From contig OZ020308.1 of the NCBI GenBank assembly GCA_963971305.1, positions 37,353,275-37,417,274 on the forward strand: 64,000 nt of DNA, written 5' to 3'. This document shows positions 36,053 to 45,105 of the stretch, piece after piece (position 1 is the first letter of the stretch; every line of letters starts with the position of its first letter). The notes under the pieces are model-generated. The model saw nothing but the letters and a program-made list of their open reading frames with translations, did no database searches and was not told the origin of the DNA. The translations under genes were made by a program, and so were the position numbers. Source of the DNA: Arcuatula senhousia (Eukaryota > Mollusca > Bivalvia > Mytilida > Mytilidae).

Positions 36053-36814
36053 TAACTAGGAAAAACTATGGAAAACCTCAGAAAAAGGATCGATATTCAT
36101 CTGGTAAACAATCAGTCCAAGGCAAGAAAACTAACAAATAAACCAACATTCAATGCCTTTAAGATTTTCAACGAGGATTTGATCGCCGTACATATGTTGA
36201 AACAAAAGCTCTATTTGAACAGACCCATCTATGTAGGATTTTCCATACTGGACGTGTCAAAAACATTGATGTACGATTTTCATTATAACTATATGAAACA
36301 GAAGTATAGTCAAAACGCACAACTCTTGTTTACAGATACAGATAGCCTTTGCTACAGCGTTTACACACGTGACATATACAGCGATATGCTCAATGACAAA
36401 GAATTGTTCGACACATCAGAGTATAAGCAAGACCACCCACTGCATAGTACGGTTAACAAGAAAGTTCTTGGTAAGATGAAAGATGAGACACATGGCATTC
36501 CTATACATGAATTTGTAGGACTCAAATCAAAAATGTATTCCCTTATCTACAACGAAGATGACAAGTTGATTGAAAAGAAAACAGCAAAAGGAATCAAGAA
36601 ATGTGTCATTAAACATCATACCAGACACGAAGATTACAAACAGTGTCTGTTTAATAAAACCATTCACATGTCCTCAATGAATCAGATCAGATCATATGAC
36701 CACCAGTTGTATAACATAACTATCAACAAACTAGGACTATCACCATTTGACGATAAAAGGTATATTCTCGAAGATGGAATAAGCAGTCTAGCATATGGTC
36801 ACTGGAGAATATAA
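32888..36814 (+). CDS. polB: Polinton family B DNA polymerase, two exons
   Basis: Exons 32888-35786 and 36060-36814 encode 1,217 residues. From the N-terminus: two C2H2 fingers (Cys9/Cys12/His25/His30 and Cys37/Cys40/His53/His57); a block around Asp238 and Cys241 and later His331 that resembles a papain-like/OTU cysteine peptidase (inference); a C2HC finger at 355-375; exonuclease motif I (ADFES, Asp411/Glu413); a Cys/His cluster at 506-536 like endonuclease VII; exonuclease motif II (HNLRGYDSHLI, 551-561) and III (Tyr697/Asp701); polymerase motif A (DANNLY, 797-802); motif B (NNAVFGK), cut by the intron; motif C (TDTDS, Asp1059/Asp1061). All catalytic residues are present. It would replicate the element by protein priming. 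It ends 67 bp before the ATPase start chosen here. Confidence 0.92.
35787..36059 (+). other. Spliceosomal intron within polymerase motif B
   Basis: 273 nt, donor cg|gtaagt, acceptor aactag|ga, phase 1. Without removal the frame ends at 35809 just after NNAVFGK; with removal the motif continues in frame into the segment with motif C. A (TTTA)n microsatellite (about 35985-36053) runs almost to the acceptor in place of a normal pyrimidine tract. Confidence 0.85.
35985..36053 (+). repeat. (TTTA)n microsatellite in the polB intron
   Basis: About 17 perfect TTTA units end six bases before the splice acceptor. It produces a spurious Leu/Ile/Tyr-rich frame. Confidence 0.9.
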
Positions 36815-36881
36815 ATCACACCAACACTACTGTCATTTCATTTCTTTCTATGCAATTAAAGGAGTAAGACGTGTTCTTATA

Positions 36882-38366
36882 ATGAGCAGTTGTGGTGATT
36901 GCGACTTGAAATTTTCTAGAAAAGACAATTTAATGCGACACTTGAAAAATAAGCATGGATATATTGATTATGAAACAGGAGGAGTAGGAGATGGTGAGGG
37001 AGGGGTGACACTACAGCACCCTTTCACTATGACGTTAGCAGGACCAACTGGATCTGGGAAGACTTTTTGGATGAAACGACTCCTAGAAAATACAAAATCT
37101 ATGATAAAACCGAATCCTGAACGCATTATTTGGTGTTACAAACGATGGCAGCCAATGTTTAACGAAATGAAGCAGACAGTTAAGCACATAGTATTTGTTC
37201 ATGGTATTCCAGAGGACCTAAATGAAGATTCATTTATAGACACAAAATTCCCTACATTAATTATCTTAGACGATCTCATGAAAGATGTTGCTTCAAGTCA
37301 AGATGTTTGTGAACTCTTTGTGGAAGGAAGTCACCATAGGAATCTCAGTGTGGCATGTCTGGTACAAAACCCATTCTATAAAGGAAAAGGAAGCAGAACC
37401 ATGAGTATCAATAGCCAGTATTTGGTTCTTTTTAAAAACCCGCGTGATCAAGTTGGGCCTTCTACTCTAGCAAGACAAATGTATCCCAAAAACTCTAATA
37501 GATTCATGAAAAAATATACAGAAGGAACAAAACAGCCATATGGATATTTATTTATAGATTTGAAACAGACCACACCCGATGATGAGCGACTAAAAACTAA
37601 TGTTTTTGAAGGTGCTACAGTTCAAATTGGTGGCAGTCAGTATACAAACAGAGATGCATCTGATATTGCTCATTTAAAGGATATACATCAAGGTGAACAG
37701 ACGCATTGTGACGAAAGTCTAGATACCAAAGACATAGAGATAGGAAATAGCCACGACACAGATAAACATATAAACGATAAGATGCATTCTTGTGATGATT
37801 GCGGATTAGTTTTCGAAAGTGTACCTGATTTGGTCAGGCATGTAAATAGATGGTGTCCTGAGAACAAGAGAAAGTTCGATGATATTGAGGTTGATGAATC
37901 TACTACTAAAAAACGAAAAATTGTCATCGAAGACGGTGAGGAAGTCGCATTTGAACGTATAGCAACATACACTAGAGAAAGCAACGAGAATGAGTGGCAA
38001 ACCAAAGTTGATAAATATATCTCAGAAGGATTGGTAGACAAAAAGGCTAGAATTAAAGCTAATCATAAATTTAAAGCTGAAGAAATGGATGATTTCACTT
38101 CCAGATATGCAGATCTGCTTACATATATGCTACAGCTACAGGATGGACACTTACATAAAAAAGTTATAACCATGATAGAAAGGTTAGTTAAGGATGGAAT
38201 GGACTATAAGAAAGCAATAAAAATTTCCACCAGAAAATACAAACCAGTGCTAGAAGGCTATCTTGTTGATGTCATCGAAAATGAAACATATGAAAATGAT
38301 GAGGATGAAGACAGTAATGGGGAAGAGAGCGAGGAGGAAGAAGAGAAAGGGGAGGAGGGAGAATAG
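36882..38366 (+). CDS. A32-like packaging ATPase with zinc fingers
   Basis: From the chosen Met (MSSCGDCDLKF) the product is 494 residues. A C2H2 finger (Cys4/Cys7/His20/His25) is followed by a P-loop NTPase: Walker A GPTGSGKT at 54-61, Walker B LIILDD at 126-131, and a conserved NPFYKGKGSRTMS segment. Further on is a C2HC finger (Cys304/Cys307/His320/Cys325), a Lys-rich region like a nuclear signal, and a Glu-rich tail. The fold fits the FtsK/HerA-type ATPase that packages DNA in Polintons and poxvirus-like viruses. The frame is open upstream to a Met at 36795, but that overlaps the polymerase end, and the finger begins right after 36882, so the later start is preferred. Without capsid genes the role of a packaging motor is puzzling. 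Confidence 0.85.
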   Translation: MSSCGDCDLKFSRKDNLMRHLKNKHGYIDYETGGVGDGEGGVTLQHPFTMTLAGPTGSGKTFWMKRLLENTKSMIKPNPERIIWCYKRWQPMFNEMKQTVKHIVFVHGIPEDLNEDSFIDTKFPTLIILDDLMKDVASSQDVCELFVEGSHHRNLSVACLVQNPFYKGKGSRTMSINSQYLVLFKNPRDQVGPSTLARQMYPKNSNRFMKKYTEGTKQPYGYLFIDLKQTTPDDERLKTNVFEGATVQIGGSQYTNRDASDIAHLKDIHQGEQTHCDESLDTKDIEIGNSHDTDKHINDKMHSCDDCGLVFESVPDLVRHVNRWCPENKRKFDDIEVDESTTKKRKIVIEDGEEVAFERIATYTRESNENEWQTKVDKYISEGLVDKKARIKANHKFKAEEMDDFTSRYADLLTYMLQLQDGHLHKKVITMIERLVKDGMDYKKAIKISTRKYKPVLEGYLVDVIENETYENDEDEDSNGEESEEEEEKGEEGE

Positions 38367-38430
38367 ACAGTATAAATTAATATTAAAATATCGTTTTTAT
38401 TAGTATCAGTTAGTAATTTGAATTGAACAG

Positions 38431-39546
38431 ATGTCTTCTCCCTCGGAAATATATCTTAAAAAGATATATTATGATACATCTAACCCTGCAAGTTTTAGCG
38501 GACCCGATAAGTTGTACAGATTTGTCCGAAAAGAGGGAAAATTCGTCTTAAGTAGATATAAAATACGTAAATGGTTGCAACGACAAGAACCGTATAGCCT
38601 ACAGAGACCTGTAAAACGATCGTTCACACGAAATAGAGTCATAACAACTGGAATCGATGATCAGTGGGATGCAGATTTGATGGATATGACAAAATTTGCT
38701 AAATATAATCATGGATTAAGTTTTGTTCTTGTGGTTATAGACATTTTTTCCAAATATGTATGGATGAGATCATTAAAAGATAAAAAGGGAAAATCTGTAG
38801 CCGACGCATTGAAAGACATTCTCAAACAAGGAAGATCACCAAACAGAATACGCACAGATAAAGGGCAAGAATTTAAGTCAAAGGAAGTAGAGGCAGTACT
38901 TCAACGACGAAGAATACAACATCTATATGCTCAAAATACGGAAATTAAGGCTAACTATGTAGAAAGAGTCATAAAAACCATTAGATCTAAGATTACAAGA
39001 TACATGACCTATAAGCAGAACTACAATTATACAGATACCCTATATGATTTCGCCAGCAGCTACAACAAGACCTTTCATAGAACTATTGGGTTACCACCAG
39101 AAAAAGTTACAAAAAGTAAAGAGACCAGCTTATGGTGGAAAATGTATTGGCCTAAGAAAACAGTTTCAATAGTTAAGACAAAGACAACAAGAAAGCCGTT
39201 TCGTTTAAAACTAGGAGACAAAGTTCGCGTGACCTACATCAGAAATCCTTTTACTAGGGAATACGATGAAAAATGGTCGGGTGAAATATTCAAAATCTCT
39301 CAACGCATCCTACGTGGTGGACTACCGGTATACAGAGTGGTGGATTTTAATGATGAAGAAATAAAGGGAACATTTTATCAATCAGAGTTACAAAAAGTCG
39401 ATGTGCGAGATGACGATATGTGGAAAATAGAAAACGTTATAAAGACAAGAGGAAAGGGACATACAAAACAATATTTCGTAAAATGGTTAAATTGGCCAAA
39501 GAAATTTAACTCATGGATATCTGCTAGAGATGTGACCAACCTGTAA
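38431..39546 (+). CDS. Polinton integrase with C-terminal chromodomain
   Basis: 371 residues. The rve-type core has the catalytic triad Asp82 (WDADLMDM), Asp143 (RTDKGQEF) and Glu178 (NYVER), the last two spaced D,D35E as in retroviral integrases. After it comes an SH3-like segment (LGDKVRVTYIRNPF) and a chromodomain at about 330-371 with YFVKWLNWP and NSWI. It would insert the element and make 6-bp duplications. The chromodomain may steer it to certain chromatin (inference from chromoviruses). The gene starts 64 bp after the ATPase stop, and 522 bp follow before the right terminal repeat. Confidence 0.92.
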   Translation: MSSPSEIYLKKIYYDTSNPASFSGPDKLYRFVRKEGKFVLSRYKIRKWLQRQEPYSLQRPVKRSFTRNRVITTGIDDQWDADLMDMTKFAKYNHGLSFVLVVIDIFSKYVWMRSLKDKKGKSVADALKDILKQGRSPNRIRTDKGQEFKSKEVEAVLQRRRIQHLYAQNTEIKANYVERVIKTIRSKITRYMTYKQNYNYTDTLYDFASSYNKTFHRTIGLPPEKVTKSKETSLWWKMYWPKKTVSIVKTKTTRKPFRLKLGDKVRVTYIRNPFTREYDEKWSGEIFKISQRILRGGLPVYRVVDFNDEEIKGTFYQSELQKVDVRDDDMWKIENVIKTRGKGHTKQYFVKWLNWPKKFNSWISARDVTNL

Positions 39547-40068
39547 AATAAAGATTCATGAACAATATATTGATGTGTGATTATCTAGATGAATAATGTT
39601 GAAAATATTGTGTATATTGTAAAGACAATATGTGGATGTCTCTCCGACCCATAATTGTCTCATTACGGAGATATTAAATAATTGCATAGAGTCTTTTGTC
39701 TTTTTATAATAAATACATTCAAACATAATCTGTTCTTGCAAAAAACAAAAGAAAAAAAAAGAATCTTGGAGACTGTATCTCTGTTTGACTCATTAGAGAC
39801 ACTCTAATGTCAACACCACAGTTCTCGAAGCCAAATAATGATGTATGAAAATCCTCAACAAAATATTCAAAGTACTAAAATAAATGACCGAATTTCGTTT
39901 AACAGAAAGTATGTGGGTGACGCACATACAATCGAACCATACAATATGGGACTCGATGCTGAAACTGTACACTAAACATTAAAAAAAGGAACATACCAAC
40001 AAAAACATAAGAAATACAACAAAAATATACTACAAACAAAAGTTATGGCAATAAGCTGCTGGAAAACC

Positions 40069-40597
40069 CGTTACGAAATTATTCTGTCCCGGCCGGCCGC
40101 CCGCCCGCCGCCGCCGAAGCCCCCGCGCGCGAAGTCTACATTTTATTATCTATAGATTTTCACAGTTCCGGCCAAAAAACACCTTACAACTTCCGGTTTT
40201 TATATAGCAAACTTTAGTTTACACAACTGATTCAACAACTGTCTTTTAAGGAATTTCACGATTTTTATGATTGATGGCCCTTCACATCTGTCACGTGTTT
40301 GGGGGTGTGAAACCAACATTAAAAAACTTTAGGGAATTAATTAGGCAATTTCCCCCATCAATAAGAGGTGTGGTTCAATTAGGGAATTTCCCATTGATGT
40401 GGGTGTGGTTTAATTAGGTTACTTCCTGTCCATGGGTGTGTACGTCACTACCTGTCAATCTGTCACTTCATGTCAATCAATCACTTAATTAAAAAAAAGC
40501 TTATTAGGTATATCCACAAAGTATATCCACAACACAGATTCTTCCATAGGTTTAACATGGGCAAAAGTGTCCCAGAACAGACAGTTTGACAACTACT
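40069..40597 (-). repeat. Right terminal inverted repeat of the Polinton
   Basis: Reverse complement of 30324-30852, same length, including the GC-only block (about 40087-40132). Ends in gacaactact next to TCCACT. Confidence 0.92.
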
Positions 40598-40603
40598 TCC
40601 ACT
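40598..40603. repeat. Right 6-bp target-site duplication (TCCACT)
   Basis: Exact copy of 30318-30323. Confidence 0.9.
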
Positions 40604-40622
40604 AGACCACGAAACCGATGGA
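40598..40622 (-). other. 5' part of the split tRNA-like module
   Basis: Read on the minus strand it gives an acceptor strand (tccatcgg) and box A (tggtctagtgg). Box A includes the duplicated target TCCACT (agtgga on this strand), so the insertion point is inside box A. Confidence 0.6.
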
Positions 40623-40795
40623 AAATTTACGCTAAAAATTGAACATAAAGAATATTGACGGGGCCCAATAAGGCTACTCTATAATATAATTATAAAAATG
40701 TTTTCTATTTGATTCTAAATGCACAAAATGTATTCTAATGTTTGTATTTAAATTTTACATGATATATTTTGAAGGCTGGGATGTAAAATATTTAT

Positions 40796-40886
40796 TACAT
40801 TCGGACTTGGTGTGTCAGTAAGATCATCCCCTCCGGCCTCCGGCCGTCGGGGTGATCTTTTACTGACACACCGCGTCCTCATGTAA
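40796..40886. repeat. Long hairpin
   Basis: Arms ggtgtgtcagtaagatcatc and its near-complement ending tactgacacacc enclose ctccggcctccggccgtcgg. Outer bases attacat and atgtaat also pair. A related gggtgatct/ggatcatccc pair lies at 30085-30115, on the other side of the Polinton. Confidence 0.65.
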
Positions 40887-40987
40887 TAACTATTACATAA
40901 ATGTTAGCAAGGCAGGCATATTTTAAACACTCGGACAACTATGGTCAGTTTATCTTTAGTTGCAATGTGAAACCACTTCACACTGCT

Positions 40988-41152
40988 GTGGCGGATCCAG
41001 AAATTTTCAAACGGGGGGGGGGGGGGGGGGGGTGGGCAATTATAAAATAAAAATAACCTTCTGGGTTCTGGGACCTCTTGTTTCATACAGTTCCTAACCA
41101 TTTTTTGTCAAACGGGGGGGGGGGGGGCGGTACACCTAGATCCGCCTTTGCA
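40988..41152 (+). repeat. Repeat with paired poly-G runs, second copy
   Basis: Matches 12460-12612: ggcggatccagaaattttca, a G-run of about 20, acctcttgtttcatacagtt, a second G-run, then ctagatccgcctttg. The start and end sequences (ggcggatc and gatccgcc) are inverted, so it may be a short MITE. Confidence 0.7.
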
Positions 41153-42299
41153 TTGGATTATTCTGAGCATCATTCTTTTTAAGATTTCACTTTCACACTA
41201 CATACATTATTTGAAATTTATCAGGTCAATTTGAAACGGCATAATTTCATATCAATTTTTAGACGGTACCACAACTTTAATTACTATTAGAAAAAGCGCA
41301 ATTTTACCTATTAAGTAGAAAGATGCGTTATGATAAGGCCTTTTTCTAGCCCAAACTGACAGTCAAAAATAAAATTTTATAAAATCTGTAAAAAAATGTC
41401 TCATATGAAAATTGAAAATCAAGGATAAGAGTTTAAGCTGTTTCAGAAAATATTGATCATAATGAACGACCTCAAATGTTTTAAACTTCTTCCTTATGGA
41501 AAATGGCGAGAAAGTGTGATAGATAACATTTAGTTCTAAAAGTATAGCCTTGTCATAGGTAAGATATATAAGAGGAACTTTCGAAATACAAAGTACAAAT
41601 TTTCGACTTAATGGAGGTCGACAACTACTAAGCGATAAAATAAGGTATAAAGCAGCAAACTTAAAAAAAACCACTATTTTCCGATTTTGACGGGCTAGTA
41701 AAGGAGACTTTATCGTAACCTATCCTTCATTCTTATTTTTGCAACTATTTCATTTGAAGTTTAGAAACTACGCTAACTTCTGTTTTCGAGTGGTTTTAAA
41801 TTTTTCTTTTTTTTTTCAAACTATCGAGTCTTTGTTAATATAATATAAGATTTTTTCATATGACCAAAATTCATGCGACTATTTCTTTTGTTACCAAAAT
41901 ATGACAATTTCTTGTTTGAAAATACAAAAATGTCCAAATGCTTAAAATACTTGTTTTAATTATTCTTATGGTGTTTGACATGTTCACTAATTTTTTATTT
42001 CTAAACCAAGTAATTTTTGTGCATTAAAGTGCAAAAGAATTTTACTAATTTATTTCTTGAAATAGTCTAAGAAAAAAAACTTAATAATTTGAAGGCAACC
42101 TATCGTTAAATCTTATACTAATCAAATACTAATAAAAGAAAGAAATGATTTTACTTGAAACATAACATCGACAGCTGAATTGGGTTCTATATACTTCTGT
42201 CTCCTATCTCAGACATAAAATGGTGTCAGTCATAATTTGGGATCCACTTCGACCCTTTTTGGTGGTTTGGTTCTATGCTGTTCATATTATAAACATAGT

Positions 42300-42745
42300 A
42301 TAGTGTTTAGACGAAGCAAAAAGGCACCAATTGGGCATTCGGGTGTAAAAAGTCCGAAATGGCAATGACAAAACCGGTGAAAGTGAACGACAACAGGACG
42401 AATAAACACATAAGAAGCAAAGAGGCACCAGGGGTGCATTTGAGTGTCAAAAGTCCGAATGGGCAACTACAAAACTGGTAACCACAAATAACAACAGCAC
42501 GAAGAAACACAAAACACAAAATCAAACGAACGAAAATCAACAAAGCGAACTCAAGTCGTAACAAGAGTGAACTCATGTGCTCTTTAAGAGGTGCCTGCCT
42601 GCTACATAACTTAGAAACTGCTGAACATCAATCAACAAGTCAAACTCAAGTCATAGCGAGAGTGAACGCAGGTGTTCCAGGAGAGTACGTAGTTCTCGCT
42701 TGCTATTAGACATCCGTCGCGCTGCCAATGCTTAATTCAGCGTGT
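42300..42745 (+). repeat. Repeat family C, tandemly arranged copies
   Basis: Two successive versions of the unit: gcaccaattgggcattcggg and gcaccaggggtgcatttgag, each followed by aaagtccgaa and an aaaaccgg/aaaactgg block, then gaactcatgtgctctttaag and gttctcgcttgctattagac. They abut the reverse transcriptase relic that follows. Confidence 0.65.
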
Positions 42746-44231
42746 CAAACTCGATGAAGGAAAGCAAAACAAAACCTTAGCACATCCAACATCAGTACTC
42801 ATTGTAGAGATAGAAATCACATTTTTGTCTATGAGCGCATGATATCTTCCGTAAAATGTCTTGAGTGAAAACAACAACCGGGAAGCAACATAACCATATG
42901 TATGCAATTTTTGTGTCAGACGTGACGCTCTGCTCAGGAAATCAATGTTAGTCCCGCAATCTCTGGAATAACGAATCAATTGTGAAACATAAACTCCATG
43001 AGCTTGAGTTGATGTTATGTTGCTACACAAAAAAGGAAAAACATATATATATATTAACCGTTTTATACCTGTTTTTGGTATTTACATGTATATCCTACAA
43101 TCCTTAAATTTCCGATGATAAATGAGATGCAGATAGTAAGCAAATCTGGAATTATTCAGTTATAGGACATCATCAGTAGAACGGAAAGTGAAATTTAAAG
43201 AGAGAGCTGAAGGAATGAAAATCAGCAAGCAAATGTGTTCAATTTGGGCACATTGGAATCCCTATTGCTTGCTGAAAAACACATCTACTAAACTAAACAA
43301 ATATGTTGTCTATAAAAAAAATTGAGCATGTTTCTTATTTGGTCTTCTGAAAATATGTTCATTTTCTTTGACTCATTGTTGACAAAGTAAATCTTATTTA
43401 ATAAGATGAGTAATAGACTTCCAGATATTTGAACCTGTGTTTTCCTTCCCTTTTTTAACTGCGTTTTATCAGTTGTGCCAATCATGGTCTTGTTGTAAAT
43501 GTAGAATAGAAGTGTAAAATGTGGAGAAATCGAAAATTTTCACGCAAAATGAAACTGATTTAGAGTTAAGAATCTCCATCATTTCTTTCAAATTCTTTAG
43601 ATCCATATTTGATTGACACCATTTTAAGAATAGCAACAATCGAAATATAACTAAAGGCCATATTTTATTGTCGTCAATATAGAAGTCAACGGACCTGAAA
43701 AGGGTTAATTGGAACAGTTGATGATCCTGCATTGAAGTTCTGGTTTTATGGAGTTTGGTGTAAATTTGGAATCCAATATAGGGATGAGATGTCATCATTT
43801 TTGCAACCGATGATGACCGATGTATGATTGTTGCTGTTTTTGTGGTGCAATTTATGGTACAACGTTCAATGTAATGTTTCTCGCATGCACGAAAATGATG
43901 TTACTCGGTGCTTTGTATGCATGTACAACATTTGGCATTTTCATTTTTTGTGGATGATCACCTCTGATAAGTCTTGAATAGACGAACCGCACGTCAGGTG
44001 AAGCAAAACTAATTGCCTGGAACTTTTTTTATTGAGATTTGGATTGCGCCGCTGGTTGAATTTTGATTCCACGAGGAGGTTCTTTGGCATTAACACTCTT
44101 GTAATGAAGAACGCATCAAAACTATTAAAATTAATCATGTAAATTTCAAAGCTGTCAAAAACCTTGGGGTTCTTCCTACCCCATTTATTGTTCATCATCT
44201 TCATATTCATAAAGTGTTTGTCAGTTTGCAA
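42737..44231 (-). pseudogene. Reverse transcriptase relic, minus strand, broken
   Basis: Read on the minus strand from 44231 down: a frame at 43941-44231, the segment 43469-43798 with FDFSTFYTSILH (equivalent to polymerase motif A), a shattered middle near 43100-43310, and 42737-43030 with HGVYVSQLIRYSRDCG and FYGRYHALIDK (the domain C-terminal to the catalytic core). Stops and shifts separate the parts. It belongs to the same family as 8027-8665 and 48549-49196. Confidence 0.7.
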
Positions 44232-44621
44232 TCCTTTTGAGTCTTAGATAAACGAAATGGGCATTTATATATTATCTGGAATATTGCTGTTGTTTTGATG
44301 TGTTATGGCCAGCGCGGCAGGCGTTGAACAAGGTTTTATAGCGCAAAACCCCTCTCTATCATTATGATCGCGGGCTTCAGACACAAAACACAAAACGTAC
44401 TGATGTGAGACAGAATTCTCTGACAATTTAATTTCTTCTTTCTATGGCTGATATAGAATGACATTTACGTGACCGCATGTTTCTAATAACCATTGTTTAT
44501 AAGCAAAACATAATAGGAAAATTATTAATCGTTTTATTTCGATTCGACGTGTGATTGATTCAAATAAAAATGAAAGTGTAAACTTATGATTGTTGTCCTT
44601 CTTTGTCAACATCTTCTTGGG

Positions 44622-45105
44622 TTCACCCGTGCGGGTTCCGGGTTGCAAATAGGCCCGCAGCAGCGCAAAGCTTGTCGGCAAAATTCAACCCAAAAGCGCT
44701 CGGAAACCTCTCATTAGGTAAGGCCACTTCGCCCACAAATGTGTGCCCCATGCGGTTGAAAAAGGCAACCCGTGTCATTAAGAATGCCGGGGTCCTCAGA
44801 CTATAATGCAGAAAACCTGACCGCAAACCATAGTGGTGCACCATGTTTGAAAAAAAAAATGTCACTTTCTTCGCACGCAAAAGAACCCTGCTGCAGTTCT
44901 CGGTAAGAGTAAGACCCGTATGATCGCCATGCAGGAGGCTTAATTCCCTGTCCCTACCTATATCTCCTTTTTCCAGTGGCAGTCAAACTTCTTCAACCTG
45001 ATTGGCCTTTTGTCCCCATTTGCTCCACTTCACCCCTTTCATGTTCATCTCCCGGACATAGACGAAATCGTGCTGCTTGGGAGTTAAGCAATAATTAACT
45101 AATCT
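44622..45105 (+). repeat. SINE-like repeat family A, fullest copy
   Basis: Begins ttcacccgtgcgggttccgg; contains gcagcagcgcaaagcttgtc, gaaaacctgaccgcaaacca, ctcggtaagagtaagacccg, and ends near gtgctgcttgggagttaag with ataattaact. Other copies: 3440-3865 (-), 24370-24545, 26925-27065 (-), 50215-50640, 53215-53880 (-). Small frames on both strands here are not genes. Confidence 0.7.

Larger units (their letters stand above)
30324..40597 (+). mobile_element. Polinton/Maverick-class element, 10,274 bp, without visible capsid genes
   Basis: It has 529-bp terminal inverted repeats starting AGTAGTTGTC, exact 6-bp target duplications, and three same-strand genes: family B DNA polymerase, packaging ATPase, integrase. 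Those features define Polintons. Known full-length elements run about 15-20 kb and also encode major and minor capsid proteins and a protease; none is seen here on either strand. The left 2 kb (30853-32887) holds only repeats. The genes look intact, so the element seems young, yet it lacks virion structural genes. It may be an internal deletion derivative or a lineage that lives without a capsid. The low divergence of its ends also points to youth. Confidence 0.92.

Noticed and set aside
35950..36141. Small frame with repeated LFIY residues
   Set aside because: Product of the (TTTA)n run inside the polymerase intron.
36795..36881. Upstream start of the ATPase frame
   Set aside because: It overlaps the polymerase stop, lacks similarity to the protein core, and the zinc finger starts directly after the Met at 36882.
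44603..44880. Frames on both strands of similar length
   Set aside because: They fall in the family A repeat; the coding look comes from its higher GC.
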